Part shown: positions 16,011 through 23,715 of the stretch, in pieces | Position numbering within the stretch: position 1 is the stretch's first letter | How the letters are laid out: every line of letters begins with the position of its first letter | Assembly (NCBI GenBank): GCA_902802945.1 | Contig: CADCOC010000070.1 | Span: 1 to 38,716, forward strand | Reading direction: 5' to 3' | Origin: an uncultured bacterium | Lineage (GTDB): Bacteria; Verrucomicrobiota; Kiritimatiellia; RFP12; UBA1067 | DNA: 38,716 nucleotides | Notes under the pieces: generated by a model | The model's input: only the letters and a program-made list of their open reading frames with translations | The model's database searches: none | What the model was told of the DNA's origin: nothing | Made by a program: the position numbers and the translations under genes

Positions 16011-17061
16011 CGTCCAGAATGACGTCGATCCGGCCCTTCCCGCATTCGTGAAGGCGGCACCAGAGCTCATTCCCCTCTGGGACTGGTGGGTCAAGGAGGG
16101 AAAGTCCACGCTGATGATGCTTCTCGTCGTCGCCCTGGGCGTAGCCGGTTTCTACGGCGTGCGCGGATACATGCGCAGCCGCAATGCCGCCGCGAGCCAG
16201 GCGCTTTCGCGCGCCAACACGGCGGACGAGCTGGCCACTGCTGTGTCCGAATACGGCTCGTCCAATGTCGGCACGGCGCTGAAGCTGCGTCTCGCGAAAA
16301 GCCATTACGACGCAGACCACTTCCAGGACGCGCTGGACGTGTACGAGGCGTTGATCAAGGACGCGGCCAAGGACGACCCGTTCCGCGACATCGCAGTGCT
16401 CGGACGCGCCTTCTCGCTTGAGGGTCTCAAGAAGTACGCCGAGGCGTCCGAGGCGTTCTCCGCATACGCGGCCGATGAGGACAAGTCGCACGACGCCTTC
16501 CGCGTTACGGCCAAGTTGGGTATTGCGCGCTGCAAGGCCCAGCAAGGCGATGTGGCGGGTGCCGAGGCTGACCTGAACGCATTGAAGGAGGCTACCGCTG
16601 ACGAACAACAGAAGTCGCGCATCGACTTCACGTTGGCTATACTGAAACACTACGACTTCAGCCGCGTTGACGCCTCTCCGCTCGACACGTTCAATCTTCC
16701 TGCGGCTGACGCAGCATTGCCCGCCCCTGCGGCCAAGCCTGCACCTGCCCCTGCGGCTAAGCCCGCCCCGGCTCCTGCTGCGAAGCCCGCCCCGGCTCCT
16801 GCGGCCAAGCCCGCACCCGCGCCTGCGGCGAAGCCCGCACCCGCGCCTGCGGCGAAGCCCGCTCCGGCTCCTGCGGCAAAGCCCGCTCCGGCACCTGCGG
16901 CGAAGCCCGCACCGGCGCCTGCGGCCAAGCCCGCGCCAGCCCCTGCGGCCAAGCCCGCTCCCGCGCCTGCGGCGAAGCCCGCCCCGGCTCCTGCGGCTAA
17001 GCCTGCGCCCGCGCCTGCGGCGAAACCCGCACCGGCTCCTGCCCCTGCAACCAAGAAGTAA
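15988..17061 (+). CDS. Membrane-anchored TPR protein with Ala/Pro/Lys repeat tail
   Basis: A 357-residue protein. A short cytoplasmic N-terminus is followed by one membrane helix (about 40-57, LMMLLVVALGVAGFYGV). Then comes a periplasmic TPR-like helical domain to about 235 (ALKLRLAKSHYDADHFQDAL, AVLGRAFSLEGLKKYAEASEAF), resembling YfgM/Tol-Pal YbgF-type scaffolds. The tail from about 248 is 13 copies of an eight-residue AAKPAPAP unit ending PAPATKK, which would be extended and could cross the periplasm or bind peptidoglycan, like TonB's Pro/Lys region. ATG 15988 after AAGGTG is preferred over an upstream in-frame ATG at 15934 inside pcnB. Confidence 0.75.
   Translation: MTEKKEADVQNDVDPALPAFVKAAPELIPLWDWWVKEGKSTLMMLLVVALGVAGFYGVRGYMRSRNAAASQALSRANTADELATAVSEYGSSNVGTALKLRLAKSHYDADHFQDALDVYEALIKDAAKDDPFRDIAVLGRAFSLEGLKKYAEASEAFSAYAADEDKSHDAFRVTAKLGIARCKAQQGDVAGAEADLNALKEATADEQQKSRIDFTLAILKHYDFSRVDASPLDTFNLPAADAALPAPAAKPAPAPAAKPAPAPAAKPAPAPAAKPAPAPAAKPAPAPAAKPAPAPAAKPAPAPAAKPAPAPAAKPAPAPAAKPAPAPAAKPAPAPAAKPAPAPAAKPAPAPAPATKK
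16729..17040 (+). repeat. 13 x 24-bp in-frame tandem repeat
   Basis: Thirteen consecutive 24-base units encode AAKPAPAP. Third codon positions vary between units (GCC/GCG/GCT, CCC/CCG/CCT), so the peptide is kept more strictly than the DNA. The array is open on both strands and produces a long antisense ORF that is not real. Confidence 0.9.
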
Positions 17062-17100
17062 GAAACCAAATCCAAATCCCATAGAAGAAAGGAAAAAGCC

Positions 17101-18549
17101 ATGGACCAGAATCGTAGAGACTTTTTGAAGAGTGCCTTTTGGACGAGTGCCGCCATCGCGGCCGCCAGCAGCAAAAGCGTACGGGCAGCGCAGCCTTGCT
17201 GCAGCGGCGCGGCCGGCAGCATGATGACGTACGCTGCGCCGCCGATCAAGACGCTCCGCGTGGGCGTGATCGGCCTCGGCCGCGGCCGGACGGGCGTGGA
17301 CAACTTCACGTACATCCCTGGCAGCTATGTGAGCGCGATCTGCGACATCAACGCCGCCCGCCGCAACAGAGCGATCAAGTTCCTGAAGGACCATCACGCT
17401 CCCCAGGCGAAGGTCTACGGCGACAAGGGCGCGGAGGACTGGAAGCGCCTCTGCGAGGATCCGGAAGTCGATCTCGTCTACAACGCGACGCCGTGGGAGC
17501 TGCACGTGCCGATCGCCCTCTACGCAATGAAGTGCGGTAAGCACGTCGCCATTGAAGTGCCGAGCGCCTTCACGGTGGACGAGTGCTGGGAACTCGTCAA
17601 GATGTCGGAAAAGACGAAGTGCCACTGCATGCAGCTCGAGAACTGCTGCTACGGCGAGTCCGAGCTGCTCGCGTACAACCTCTGCCACCTCGGCCTCCTG
17701 GGCGAAATCACCCACGGCGAGGGCGCGTACATCCACGACCTCCGCACGTACAACTACGGCAAGTGGAACGACAAGACTGGCGGCGGCGGCTACTGGAACT
17801 ACTGGCGTCTCCGCCATAACATCGCCCATGGCGGTAACCAGTACCCGACGCACGGCCTCGGCCCGATTTGCATGGACATGGACATCAACCGCGGCGACCG
17901 CTTCGACTTCGTCGTGTCCGTCGATTCCAAGCAGGCCGGATTCGAGGAGCTCGGTGCCCGCTACACGGGCAACTCGAAGGACGACCAGTGGCGCCGTTCG
18001 CTCAAGGTGAAGATGGCCGACATGAACACAAGCATCATCCGCACCGTGAACGGCCGCACCATCATGGTGCAGCACAACGTCGGCACCGCCCGTCCCTACA
18101 GCCGCCTCAACCTCATCCAGGGTACGCGCGGCGTGGTGAATGACTATCCGCTGCGCATCGCGATCGAGGAAGGTCTCGGCAAGGGTGCGCACAACTACGA
18201 TCCCAAGAAGACCGAGGAAATCCGCCAGAAGTACAAGCACCCGATCTGGGCGCAGTCCGATGAGGTCAAGAAGGTGCTCGGTTCGGTGGGCGGACACGGC
18301 GGCATGGACACGTTCATGGTGCTGCGTCTGAGCTACTGCCTGCAGCTGGGCCTCCCGCTCGACATGAACGTCTACGACCTCGCGAGCTGGTGCTGTCTGT
18401 GCGAACTCACCGAGAAGTCCGCCGACAACCGCGGCCGCTCGATGGACATCCCCGACTTCACCAGCGGTGCCTGGAAGAACCAGAAGCCGTTCGGCTTCGA
18501 GGCCGTCGACTTCTCCAAGCTGGGTCAGAACTTCAACACCGTCGGCTGA
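17101..18549 (+). CDS. Tat-exported GH109-type Gfo/Idh/MocA protein (putative alpha-N-acetylgalactosaminidase)
   Basis: A 482-residue protein with a twin-arginine signal (NRRDFLKS at 4-11, Ala-rich stretch to about 30). The Rossmann motif is VIGLGRG at 56-62. GH109 hallmarks follow: ATPWELHVPIAL at about 129-140, AIEVPSAFTVDECW (EVP in place of the common EKP), LENCCYGESE near 169-178, GAYIHDLR near 188-195 and NQYPTHGLGP near 226-235 with Tyr/His matching the NAD-dependent active site. GH109 enzymes use bound NAD+ in a transient oxidation-elimination route and act on terminal GalNAc such as in mucin or blood-group glycans. It follows the TPR gene by 39 bases with AAGGA before ATG. Confidence 0.85.
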   Translation: MDQNRRDFLKSAFWTSAAIAAASSKSVRAAQPCCSGAAGSMMTYAAPPIKTLRVGVIGLGRGRTGVDNFTYIPGSYVSAICDINAARRNRAIKFLKDHHAPQAKVYGDKGAEDWKRLCEDPEVDLVYNATPWELHVPIALYAMKCGKHVAIEVPSAFTVDECWELVKMSEKTKCHCMQLENCCYGESELLAYNLCHLGLLGEITHGEGAYIHDLRTYNYGKWNDKTGGGGYWNYWRLRHNIAHGGNQYPTHGLGPICMDMDINRGDRFDFVVSVDSKQAGFEELGARYTGNSKDDQWRRSLKVKMADMNTSIIRTVNGRTIMVQHNVGTARPYSRLNLIQGTRGVVNDYPLRIAIEEGLGKGAHNYDPKKTEEIRQKYKHPIWAQSDEVKKVLGSVGGHGGMDTFMVLRLSYCLQLGLPLDMNVYDLASWCCLCELTEKSADNRGRSMDIPDFTSGAWKNQKPFGFEAVDFSKLGQNFNTVG

Positions 18550-18576
18550 CCTCGGGTCTGAAGCAAGGAACAGTCG

Positions 18577-19386
18577 ATGGGAAAGCCGTTGAACATCATC
18601 GTGTGCGGGTCGCTCGTTCCGGACCCGCTCCAGACGCTTGAACCGTTCGAGACCCCGCAGGGTCCCGGCCTCAAGAACGAGCAGATGCTCCCAAGCGTCC
18701 TCGATCCCTGGGCCGCGTGCGCCCTCTACGAGGCGGCCGCGCTTGCGAAGGCGCGTGCCGGCTCGAAGGTGACGCTCGTCGCGCTCGGACCCAAGGCGAA
18801 GCTCCAGCAACTCATGATGACCGTCGCGCAGAAGGCGCCGTTCCAGCTCGTCGCCGTGAACGCGCCCGCCGGCGGTTTCACGGACGCGCAGGAGACGGCC
18901 ACCGAGCTCGCGAAGGCCATCCAGGCGATTCCGGGCCTCGACCTCTCCTCCACGCTCCTCTTCGGTGGCTGCGCAAGCGCGTCCCGCGACGCGGGCGTGA
19001 CGCTCCAGTTCGTGGCGGAGAAGCTCGGCATCGGCGAGTTCTTCATGGCCGTGGACGAGCTGAAGCTTGCGGACGACGATACCTTCACGGTGCTTGAGCG
19101 CGTGGAAGGGGGACAGTACCAGTCCTCCACCTGCGCCGGCTTCCCCGCCGCCATCGGCTGGGCCACGGGCAGCCTGCCCGAGCCCCCGAACAACCCGCAG
19201 ACGGGCATGATGAACATGCGCGGCGTGATGCCCGCGCTCATGAAGGCGCCGGCCGCGAACGTCGGCACGGGCGGCATCGCCTACGCGAAGGCCGAGGTGC
19301 CCGCCGCGAAGCGCGACACGGTGGTGAAGAAGGACATGACGGCGGACGCGATCGCCGCCGAAATCGTGGAGTGGATCAAACAATGA
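18577..19386 (+). CDS. etfB: Electron transfer flavoprotein beta subunit, divergent
   Basis: A 269-residue alpha/beta protein placed directly before an alpha subunit. ETF-beta features are a start strand LNIIVCGSLVPDP, LDPWAACALYEAAALAKARAGSKVTLVALGP near 43-73, a SSTLLFGGCASASRDAGVTLQFVAEKLG segment and a late VLERVEGGQYQSSTCAGFPAA signature region with NMRGVMPALMKA. The usual nucleotide-site wording (GADRAILV-type, and VxREVExG) is altered. ETF passes electrons from acyl-CoA and other flavin dehydrogenases. The stop overlaps etfA by four bases (ATGA). A likely partner, an acyl-CoA dehydrogenase, is encoded at 31615. Confidence 0.8.
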   Translation: MGKPLNIIVCGSLVPDPLQTLEPFETPQGPGLKNEQMLPSVLDPWAACALYEAAALAKARAGSKVTLVALGPKAKLQQLMMTVAQKAPFQLVAVNAPAGGFTDAQETATELAKAIQAIPGLDLSSTLLFGGCASASRDAGVTLQFVAEKLGIGEFFMAVDELKLADDDTFTVLERVEGGQYQSSTCAGFPAAIGWATGSLPEPPNNPQTGMMNMRGVMPALMKAPAANVGTGGIAYAKAEVPAAKRDTVVKKDMTADAIAAEIVEWIKQ

Positions 19387-20216
19387 AGATTGCCGCATAC
19401 AACCTCTCCGGACAAGGCTCCTTCGCGCAGGACAAGCCCGCCCTTGCGGAAGCCATCAAGACAAGCGGCGCGGACATCGTGTTGCTGCCGGGTACGTCGC
19501 GCGTGCGTCGCGCCATCGGCGCGGCTGCGCTCTGCGCCGGCGCGCAGGTGGATACGAACGTCGTGAGCCTCGCCATCGACGGTGAGGCAGTTACCGCCCA
19601 GCGCTGGCTCTACCGCCAGCGCATCCTCGTCACGTTCTCGCGCGCGGCGCGTCCGTGGGTGATCGTGACAGATCCCTCGCTTTTCGCCGAAATCTGCGCG
19701 AAGGCCGGCGTGGAGCCGGCCGCGCTCGACCCGGCCCCCGCGACCTCTTCGCGCACGAAGGTGAACGGACTCGTGGCGGCTTCCGGCGGTGGCGAATCGA
19801 CCATCAAGCCCGATGCGAAGCTCCTGTTCGTCGCGGGCGCGGGCTGGACGAAGAAGCAGGCGGACGGCGCGACGCATCTCGACGAGGCCGCGTCCACGAT
19901 CACCGGCTTCCTCGCGAAGTCCGGCGCGTCGCTTGGCTCGTCGAAGAGCCTCGTCGACATGCCAGAGGCGGCGGAGGCGTTCAAGTTCATGTCGCACATG
20001 AACCAGGTCGGACAGACCGGCGCGACGCCGCGTCACGCGAAGGGCCTTTCGACATGCTGCCACGGCGAGGAACCGCACGTGGTGGGCTGGCGCTTCATCG
20101 GCGAACGCCGCGCCGTGAACCTGGACGCGAACTGCGGCTGGGCACAGGGCAAGGCGGACGTCCTCTACGTGGCCGACGCCTTCGAGGTGATGAAGAAAGT
20201 CAACGAGCTGCTCTGA
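19383..20216 (+). CDS. etfA: Electron transfer flavoprotein alpha subunit, short and divergent
   Basis: A 277-residue protein, shorter than typical EtfA (about 310). The N-terminal domain has SGADIVLLPGTS and an Arg-Arg loop. The FAD domain from about 145 keeps LLFVAGAGWTKK, LGSSKSLVDMPEA and QVGQTG at 208-213. However, the SGAIQH-type motif that normally contacts FAD is replaced by STCCHGEEPHVVGW (223-236), and the final NxDxxAPI region reads AVNLDANCGWAQGKAD. This suggests changed flavin chemistry or a lineage-specific subtype. The start is ATG 19383, overlapping etfB, not the in-frame ATG at 19371. The next gene, era, starts one base after its stop. Confidence 0.8.
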   Translation: MKIAAYNLSGQGSFAQDKPALAEAIKTSGADIVLLPGTSRVRRAIGAAALCAGAQVDTNVVSLAIDGEAVTAQRWLYRQRILVTFSRAARPWVIVTDPSLFAEICAKAGVEPAALDPAPATSSRTKVNGLVAASGGGESTIKPDAKLLFVAGAGWTKKQADGATHLDEAASTITGFLAKSGASLGSSKSLVDMPEAAEAFKFMSHMNQVGQTGATPRHAKGLSTCCHGEEPHVVGWRFIGERRAVNLDANCGWAQGKADVLYVADAFEVMKKVNELL

Positions 20217-20217
20217 C

Positions 20218-21159
20218 ATGCCGGAGCAGCCGCAGACTCCGATGCGCAAATCGGCGATGGTCGGCGTCGTAGGACGCACGAACGCCGGAAAATCCACCGT
20301 CGTCAACCAGATGGTCGGCGAAAAGGTGTCCATCGTCAGCCCCGTGGAGCAGACGACGCGCAACACCATCCGCGGCATCGTGGAGGATCCGCGCGGACAG
20401 CTCGTGCTGCTCGATACGCCCGGTCTCCACAAGGCGGTCGGACCGCTCGGCAAGCTGCTGAACGGCATGGCGCGCGCCACCTCGGCCGGCGTCGACATCC
20501 TGCTCGTCGTTTTCGACGCGGCGCATGAGCCGCAGCTCGAGGACGAGGGCTGGATGCGCCGCGTGGTAAAGGAGCGACCGGAGAAGGTCGTGTTCGCGCT
20601 CAACAAGTACGACCGTTCCCCTTTCTACGAGACCATGTTCCGCGATTTGTGGAAGGAAGTCACCACTGGGACAACGGGCATCTTGCCCGTTGAACCACGT
20701 TGGGTCACTTGCTGCGGCATCCGCAAGGGCGGATGCGACGCGCTTCTGGATGTACTTTACGACCTGGCGGCCTCCGGTCCCGCGCTGTTCCCCGAGGATG
20801 TCGTGACCGACTATCCGCGCAAGCTCGCGATTGCGGACGTCGTGCGTGAGAAGCTGATCCAACGTCTCCGCGACGAGGTGCCGCACGAGGTGGGCGTGGC
20901 GGTGAAGGATCTGCACGAGGACCGCAAGCGCGGTTGGGACGTGGCGGTGACGATCTATGTGAACCGTCCGTCGCAGAAGGGCATCGTAATCGGTCCGCGC
21001 GGCTCGCTCCTGAAGGCGGTGCGTCTGAGCGCGGAACCGGAGCTTTCCGACATGTTCGGCGTGAAGGTGCGTCTGGAACTGTGGGTGAAGGTCGAGCCGA
21101 ACTGGATGAAAAACAACCGTCTCTTAGCAGAGATGGGTTACCTCGGCGCCACCCGCTGA
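20218..21159 (+). CDS. era: GTPase Era with an in-frame palindrome insertion
   Basis: A 313-residue ribosome-assembly GTPase. G1 is GRTNAGKST at 19-27, the switch has QTTRNTIRG, G3 is DTPG at 66-69 and G4 is NKYD at 129-132. The C-terminal KH domain has VIGPRGSLLK near 257-266 (usual VIGKxG). Era binds 16S rRNA near its 3' end during 30S maturation. Between G4 and the G5 region the protein carries TTGTTGILPVEP (about 149-160), encoded by a palindromic element at 20672-20692 that seems to have inserted in frame; G5 then reads VTCCGIRKGG rather than the usual SA motif. It is last in a probable run starting at pcnB. Confidence 0.92.
   Translation: MPEQPQTPMRKSAMVGVVGRTNAGKSTVVNQMVGEKVSIVSPVEQTTRNTIRGIVEDPRGQLVLLDTPGLHKAVGPLGKLLNGMARATSAGVDILLVVFDAAHEPQLEDEGWMRRVVKERPEKVVFALNKYDRSPFYETMFRDLWKEVTTGTTGILPVEPRWVTCCGIRKGGCDALLDVLYDLAASGPALFPEDVVTDYPRKLAIADVVREKLIQRLRDEVPHEVGVAVKDLHEDRKRGWDVAVTIYVNRPSQKGIVIGPRGSLLKAVRLSAEPELSDMFGVKVRLELWVKVEPNWMKNNRLLAEMGYLGATR
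20672..20692. repeat. REP-like palindromic element inside era
   Basis: CAACGGGCA and TGCCCGTTG form a perfect 9-bp inverted repeat with a TCT loop. Read in frame it gives TGILPV. Short palindromes giving this peptide are, to my knowledge, dispersed in genes and spacers of Verrucomicrobia-related genomes. Confidence 0.6.
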
Positions 21160-21204
21160 CTTCGTGGAACGTGACGGGTCCGTAGCACTTAAACTGAGCC
21201 GTAA

Positions 21205-21262
21205 GGTGGGGCGAGCCGAGGTGGGGCGAGCCCTCCGGGCGAGCCGCAGGGCGTGGCGAGCC
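21205..21262 (+). repeat. Cluster of four GGCGAGCC repeats after era
   Basis: GGCGAGCC occurs at 21210, 21225, 21238 and 21255, embedded in related GTGGGGCGAGCC/GGGCGAGCCGC contexts. It marks the left edge of the lower-GC island. It may be a dispersed REP-type element; no transposase is present. Confidence 0.6.
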
Positions 21263-21470
21263 GCCCGTCGCGACCATGATTACTATAAGATCAAAATTCG
21301 CTAGCGATGAGATATAAATCCCTTGGTATGGAAGTCGAAAATCCCATGTAGGGAAGCCAAACCCTCCTACTAGGGAGTTGGGGCACAATTCTGAAGTTAT
21401 CCTTGAAGCGGCTCAAATTTGTCGAACAATCATTGCGGAAACTTCAGTGCGCGGAGCGAGTTGGGAGAAT

Positions 21471-21605
21471 ATGGTTTTTGTCTCAGTTACATCAGGTGGA
21501 GCAATGTTATCAGGCGGATTTACTGGAGCTGCTATTGCGGAGGCTGGACCAATCATCTTGGTCGGAACAATAATTATAACGCCTGCTGCAATCGCAGTGC
21601 GCTAA
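21471..21605 (+). CDS. Small hydrophobic peptide of 44 residues, uncertain
   Basis: An ATG at 21471, with GGGAGA just upstream (very short spacing), opens a 44-codon frame. It contains two Gly-Gly pairs (SGGAMLSGG) and a hydrophobic helix (AGPIILVGTIIITPAAIAV). The frame is open further upstream to 21318 with no ATG (only a TTG at 21378), so it may instead be a C-terminal fragment. Base composition is AT-richer than the surroundings. It could be a membrane peptide or a bacteriocin-like product, but no export or immunity gene is nearby. The rest of 21263-21694 shows nothing else that I recognise. Confidence 0.25.
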   Translation: MVFVSVTSGGAMLSGGFTGAAIAEAGPIILVGTIIITPAAIAVR

Positions 21606-21694
21606 TTGATATGCCTAGTGACAATAGAGATTCCTGTTTGACGCTTTCCCTATCAGATAGTGTCGCTACGATGTCACTAATTTATAAACTATCG

Positions 21695-21723
21695 TTGCAA
21701 TTAGACCGCCGAAATGCTACAAT
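21695..21723 (+). promoter_or_regulatory. Promoter of the second DUF4143 ATPase
   Basis: TTGCAA (21695-21700), a 17-base spacer and TACAAT (21718-21723). The ribosome site AAGGAGG and ATG 21747 follow at normal distances. Confidence 0.7.
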
Positions 21724-21746
21724 ATGCGGGCAAGGAGGCAAAAGTC

Positions 21747-23063
21747 ATGTCTAAAGGCAACTATATCAAGATCATCGAAGACCAGCGCAGGGAACTTCTG
21801 GAACTCATGAAGGAGACGGTTATTCCTCGCCGCCCCATGGAGCAGATTCATTTGCTCAGTCCCTGTGCGCAGGTCGTTGTGGGAATGCGGCGCTGCGGTA
21901 AATCCGTTCTCTGCCGCATGGCGCTTCAGGCGCATCCTGAAATCAAGTACGGCTACATCGACTTCGACGATGAAAAGCTCAGGAATATACAGGCAGAAGA
22001 CCTCAGGGACATAGAAGAGGCCGTCTATGTCGTCTATGGCGAGGACATACAGGTGCTGTTCATGGACGAGATTCAAGACGTGCCGGCCTGGGAACTGTTC
22101 GTGAATCGGCTTCTGCGCAACCAGATGCATCTCTTGTTGACCGGCTCCAACTCCAAGCTTCTGTCGTCCGAACTCGCCACGCACCTTGCGGGGCGGCATA
22201 TTCCAATCGAGTTGTTCCCGTTCTCGTTCCTCGAATACCGCCAGTTCCTGAAACGTACGGATGTGAAGACGACGCATGATCGCGCGTTGCTGCGTCGCGA
22301 CTACGACCGCTACTTCAACAACGGCGGCTTGCCGGAGACGTTCGGGATGGCGGACGCGCGAGGGTATTCCCATACGCTCTACGATGCGATTCTCTTCCGG
22401 GACATTCTTCGCCGTTACAAAATCCGGAGCATCAAGACGTTTTCGGACATCGCACGGCTTCTCATGGAGAGTTTCGCCCAGGAAATCTCCTACCAGAATA
22501 TCGCAAATCGGATGGGCGTGAAGAACATCCGCACCATACAGAACTACATTGGCTACATGGAGGGCGCTTACCTCATCCAGACAATCAACCGCTATTCGAC
22601 CCATGCCCACGAACGGCTTCAGATCGGCAAGGTGTATGCGACCGACCCCGGCTACATTACGCACTTCACGGGAATATCGGAGGGCGACGAGGCGCGGGGG
22701 CGTCGGCTGGAGAATATCGTATTCATCCAACTGCGGGCATTGCGGGAGTGGGTGGACTATGAAATCTACTACTACCGCGACCAGTCGCACGAGGTGGATT
22801 TCGTGTTGAGGCGCTTTGGCATCCCGATTCGCCTCGTGCAGGTCTCGTATTCCCTTGATAACGAAAAGACGCGCAAGCGGGAACTCTCGGCGCTTTTCGC
22901 CGTCGGGAAGAAATTGAACTGTAAAGACCTTCTGCTCGTCACCGACCATGAGAACGGCGAAGAGAAGCAGGACGGCATGACGGTTCGGATTGTCGATGTG
23001 ACGACGTGGCTTCTTGAAGCGCCAAAGGAAGAGCCACCCAAATGGGGAGAACCACCGGTATGA
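21747..23063 (+). CDS. AAA_14/DUF4143 ATPase, second copy
   Basis: A 438-residue protein of the same family as the one at 5164 but clearly diverged. Walker A is GMRRCGKS at 46-53, Walker B VLFMDEIQ at about 103-110, and LTGSNSKLLSSELATHLAGRH holds the sensor. The DUF4143 C-terminal half includes YRDQSHEVDFVLRRFG, a nuclease-like Asp/Lys core, then a short tail (WLLEAPKEEPPKWGEPPV). The start is ATG 21747, 8 bases after AAGGAGG; an in-frame ATG at 21714 lies inside the promoter. It sits alone in the repeat-rich island with a strong promoter, as a mobile accessory gene would. The function of the family is unsettled. Confidence 0.9.
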   Translation: MSKGNYIKIIEDQRRELLELMKETVIPRRPMEQIHLLSPCAQVVVGMRRCGKSVLCRMALQAHPEIKYGYIDFDDEKLRNIQAEDLRDIEEAVYVVYGEDIQVLFMDEIQDVPAWELFVNRLLRNQMHLLLTGSNSKLLSSELATHLAGRHIPIELFPFSFLEYRQFLKRTDVKTTHDRALLRRDYDRYFNNGGLPETFGMADARGYSHTLYDAILFRDILRRYKIRSIKTFSDIARLLMESFAQEISYQNIANRMGVKNIRTIQNYIGYMEGAYLIQTINRYSTHAHERLQIGKVYATDPGYITHFTGISEGDEARGRRLENIVFIQLRALREWVDYEIYYYRDQSHEVDFVLRRFGIPIRLVQVSYSLDNEKTRKRELSALFAVGKKLNCKDLLLVTDHENGEEKQDGMTVRIVDVTTWLLEAPKEEPPKWGEPPV

Positions 23064-23065
23064 AA

Positions 23066-23380
23066 ATGACATCCATGGTGTTTCCGGACTCGCCGCCGTG
23101 AAGGCGACGATGATCGGACTGGACGGCAAGAAGAAGACGCTCAAGGCGGCCGAGAAGGGCAAGGCGAAGGTGAGCGGTACGCTCGCTAACGGCACGAAGG
23201 TTAGCGCGAAGGGGCAGTTGATCGTTGGCGAAGAATGGTGCTGCGTGCCCGTGGTGGTGTCGAAGAAGGCGAAGTTCGCGTTCGCGGTGTGGTTGCCGAA
23301 GGCCGCGACAAGCGCGGCCCTCCCGGTAGTGGTTGGGCTTGTCGAGGACGTGAAGGTCGGGAAGCGGCGGCGTGGCGGTG
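23066..23380 (+). pseudogene. Fragment of a secreted surface-type protein
   Basis: Directly after the ATPase stop, a frame without its own start reads YENDIHGVSGLAAVKATM, then GKAKVSGTLANGTKVSAKG, a Trp/Cys-Cys segment (GEEWCCVPVVV) and KFAFAVWLPKAA. This alternating-strand sequence looks like the C-terminal beta-rich domain of large surface proteins of this lineage. Neither a start nor a signal peptide exists, and the frame runs into GC-rich inverted repeats and the tandem array. It is therefore best read as the 3' relic of a larger gene, truncated by whatever brought in the ATPase. Confidence 0.5.
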
Positions 23381-23418
23381 ACGGTGGAGTAAGTGGCAAC
23401 GGGCGAGGCCGGCCGTAC

Positions 23419-23482
23419 ACGCGGGGTGGGGCGGGCGCGGAGGCCCGCTGGGGATTTGCGGGCACGGGGGCCCGCCACCCCG
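23419..23482. repeat. Imperfect GC-rich inverted repeat
   Basis: GGGGTGGGGCGGGC at the left and GGCCCGCCACCCC at the right are near-complementary, with nested GCGGGC/GCCCGC pairs between them. It looks like a REP-type element abutting the tandem array. Confidence 0.45.
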
Positions 23483-23663
23483 AATGGGAACGCCACCCCG
23501 AATGGGAACGCCACCCCGAATGGGAACGCCACCCCGAATGGGAACGCCACCCCGAATGGGAACGCCACCCCAACGCCACCCCGAATGGGAACGCCACCCC
23601 GAATGGGAACGCCACCCCGAATGGGAACGCCACCCCGAATGGGAACGCCACCCCGAATGGGGG
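23473..23663 (+). repeat. 18-bp tandem repeat array, 11 units
   Basis: The unit is CGCCACCCCGAATGGGAA. There are five exact units (23473-23562), one 11-base unit missing GAATGGG (23563-23573), and five more, the last degenerate at its final bases. There is no spacer variation, so it is not CRISPR. Read in frame it gives RHPEWE, then, after the short unit, NATPNG. Confidence 0.92.
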
Positions 23664-23669
23664 CCTCTA

Positions 23670-23696
23670 CCCCGGTCGCGACATGCGCGACCGGGG
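23670..23696. terminator. Strong hairpin between convergent genes
   Basis: CCCCGGTCGCG and CGCGACCGGGG form a perfect 11-bp stem with a five-base ACATG loop. It lies 20 bases past the stop of the minus-strand esterase and downstream of the plus-strand ATPase unit, so it could end transcription from both sides. A short T run (GTTTTTAC) follows on the plus strand at some distance. Confidence 0.6.
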
Positions 23697-23715
23697 CATG
23701 AAATAGGAGGAGTTT

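Noticed and set aside
15949..19398. 1149-codon minus-strand ORF
   Set aside because: It is antisense to the TPR, GH109 and etfB genes; the open frame comes from high GC and the Ala/Pro repeat and has no domain or ribosome site.
21717..23651. 644-codon minus-strand ORF
   Set aside because: It is antisense to the second ATPase and begins in the tandem repeats.
23473..23663. CRISPR array
   Set aside because: Units are head-to-tail 18-mers without unique spacers, and there are no cas genes.
23014..23706. Intact 230-codon gene over the surface fragment and tandem array
   Set aside because: Its ATG lies inside the ATPase gene, there is no ribosome site or signal peptide, and half of it is tandem-repeat translation.
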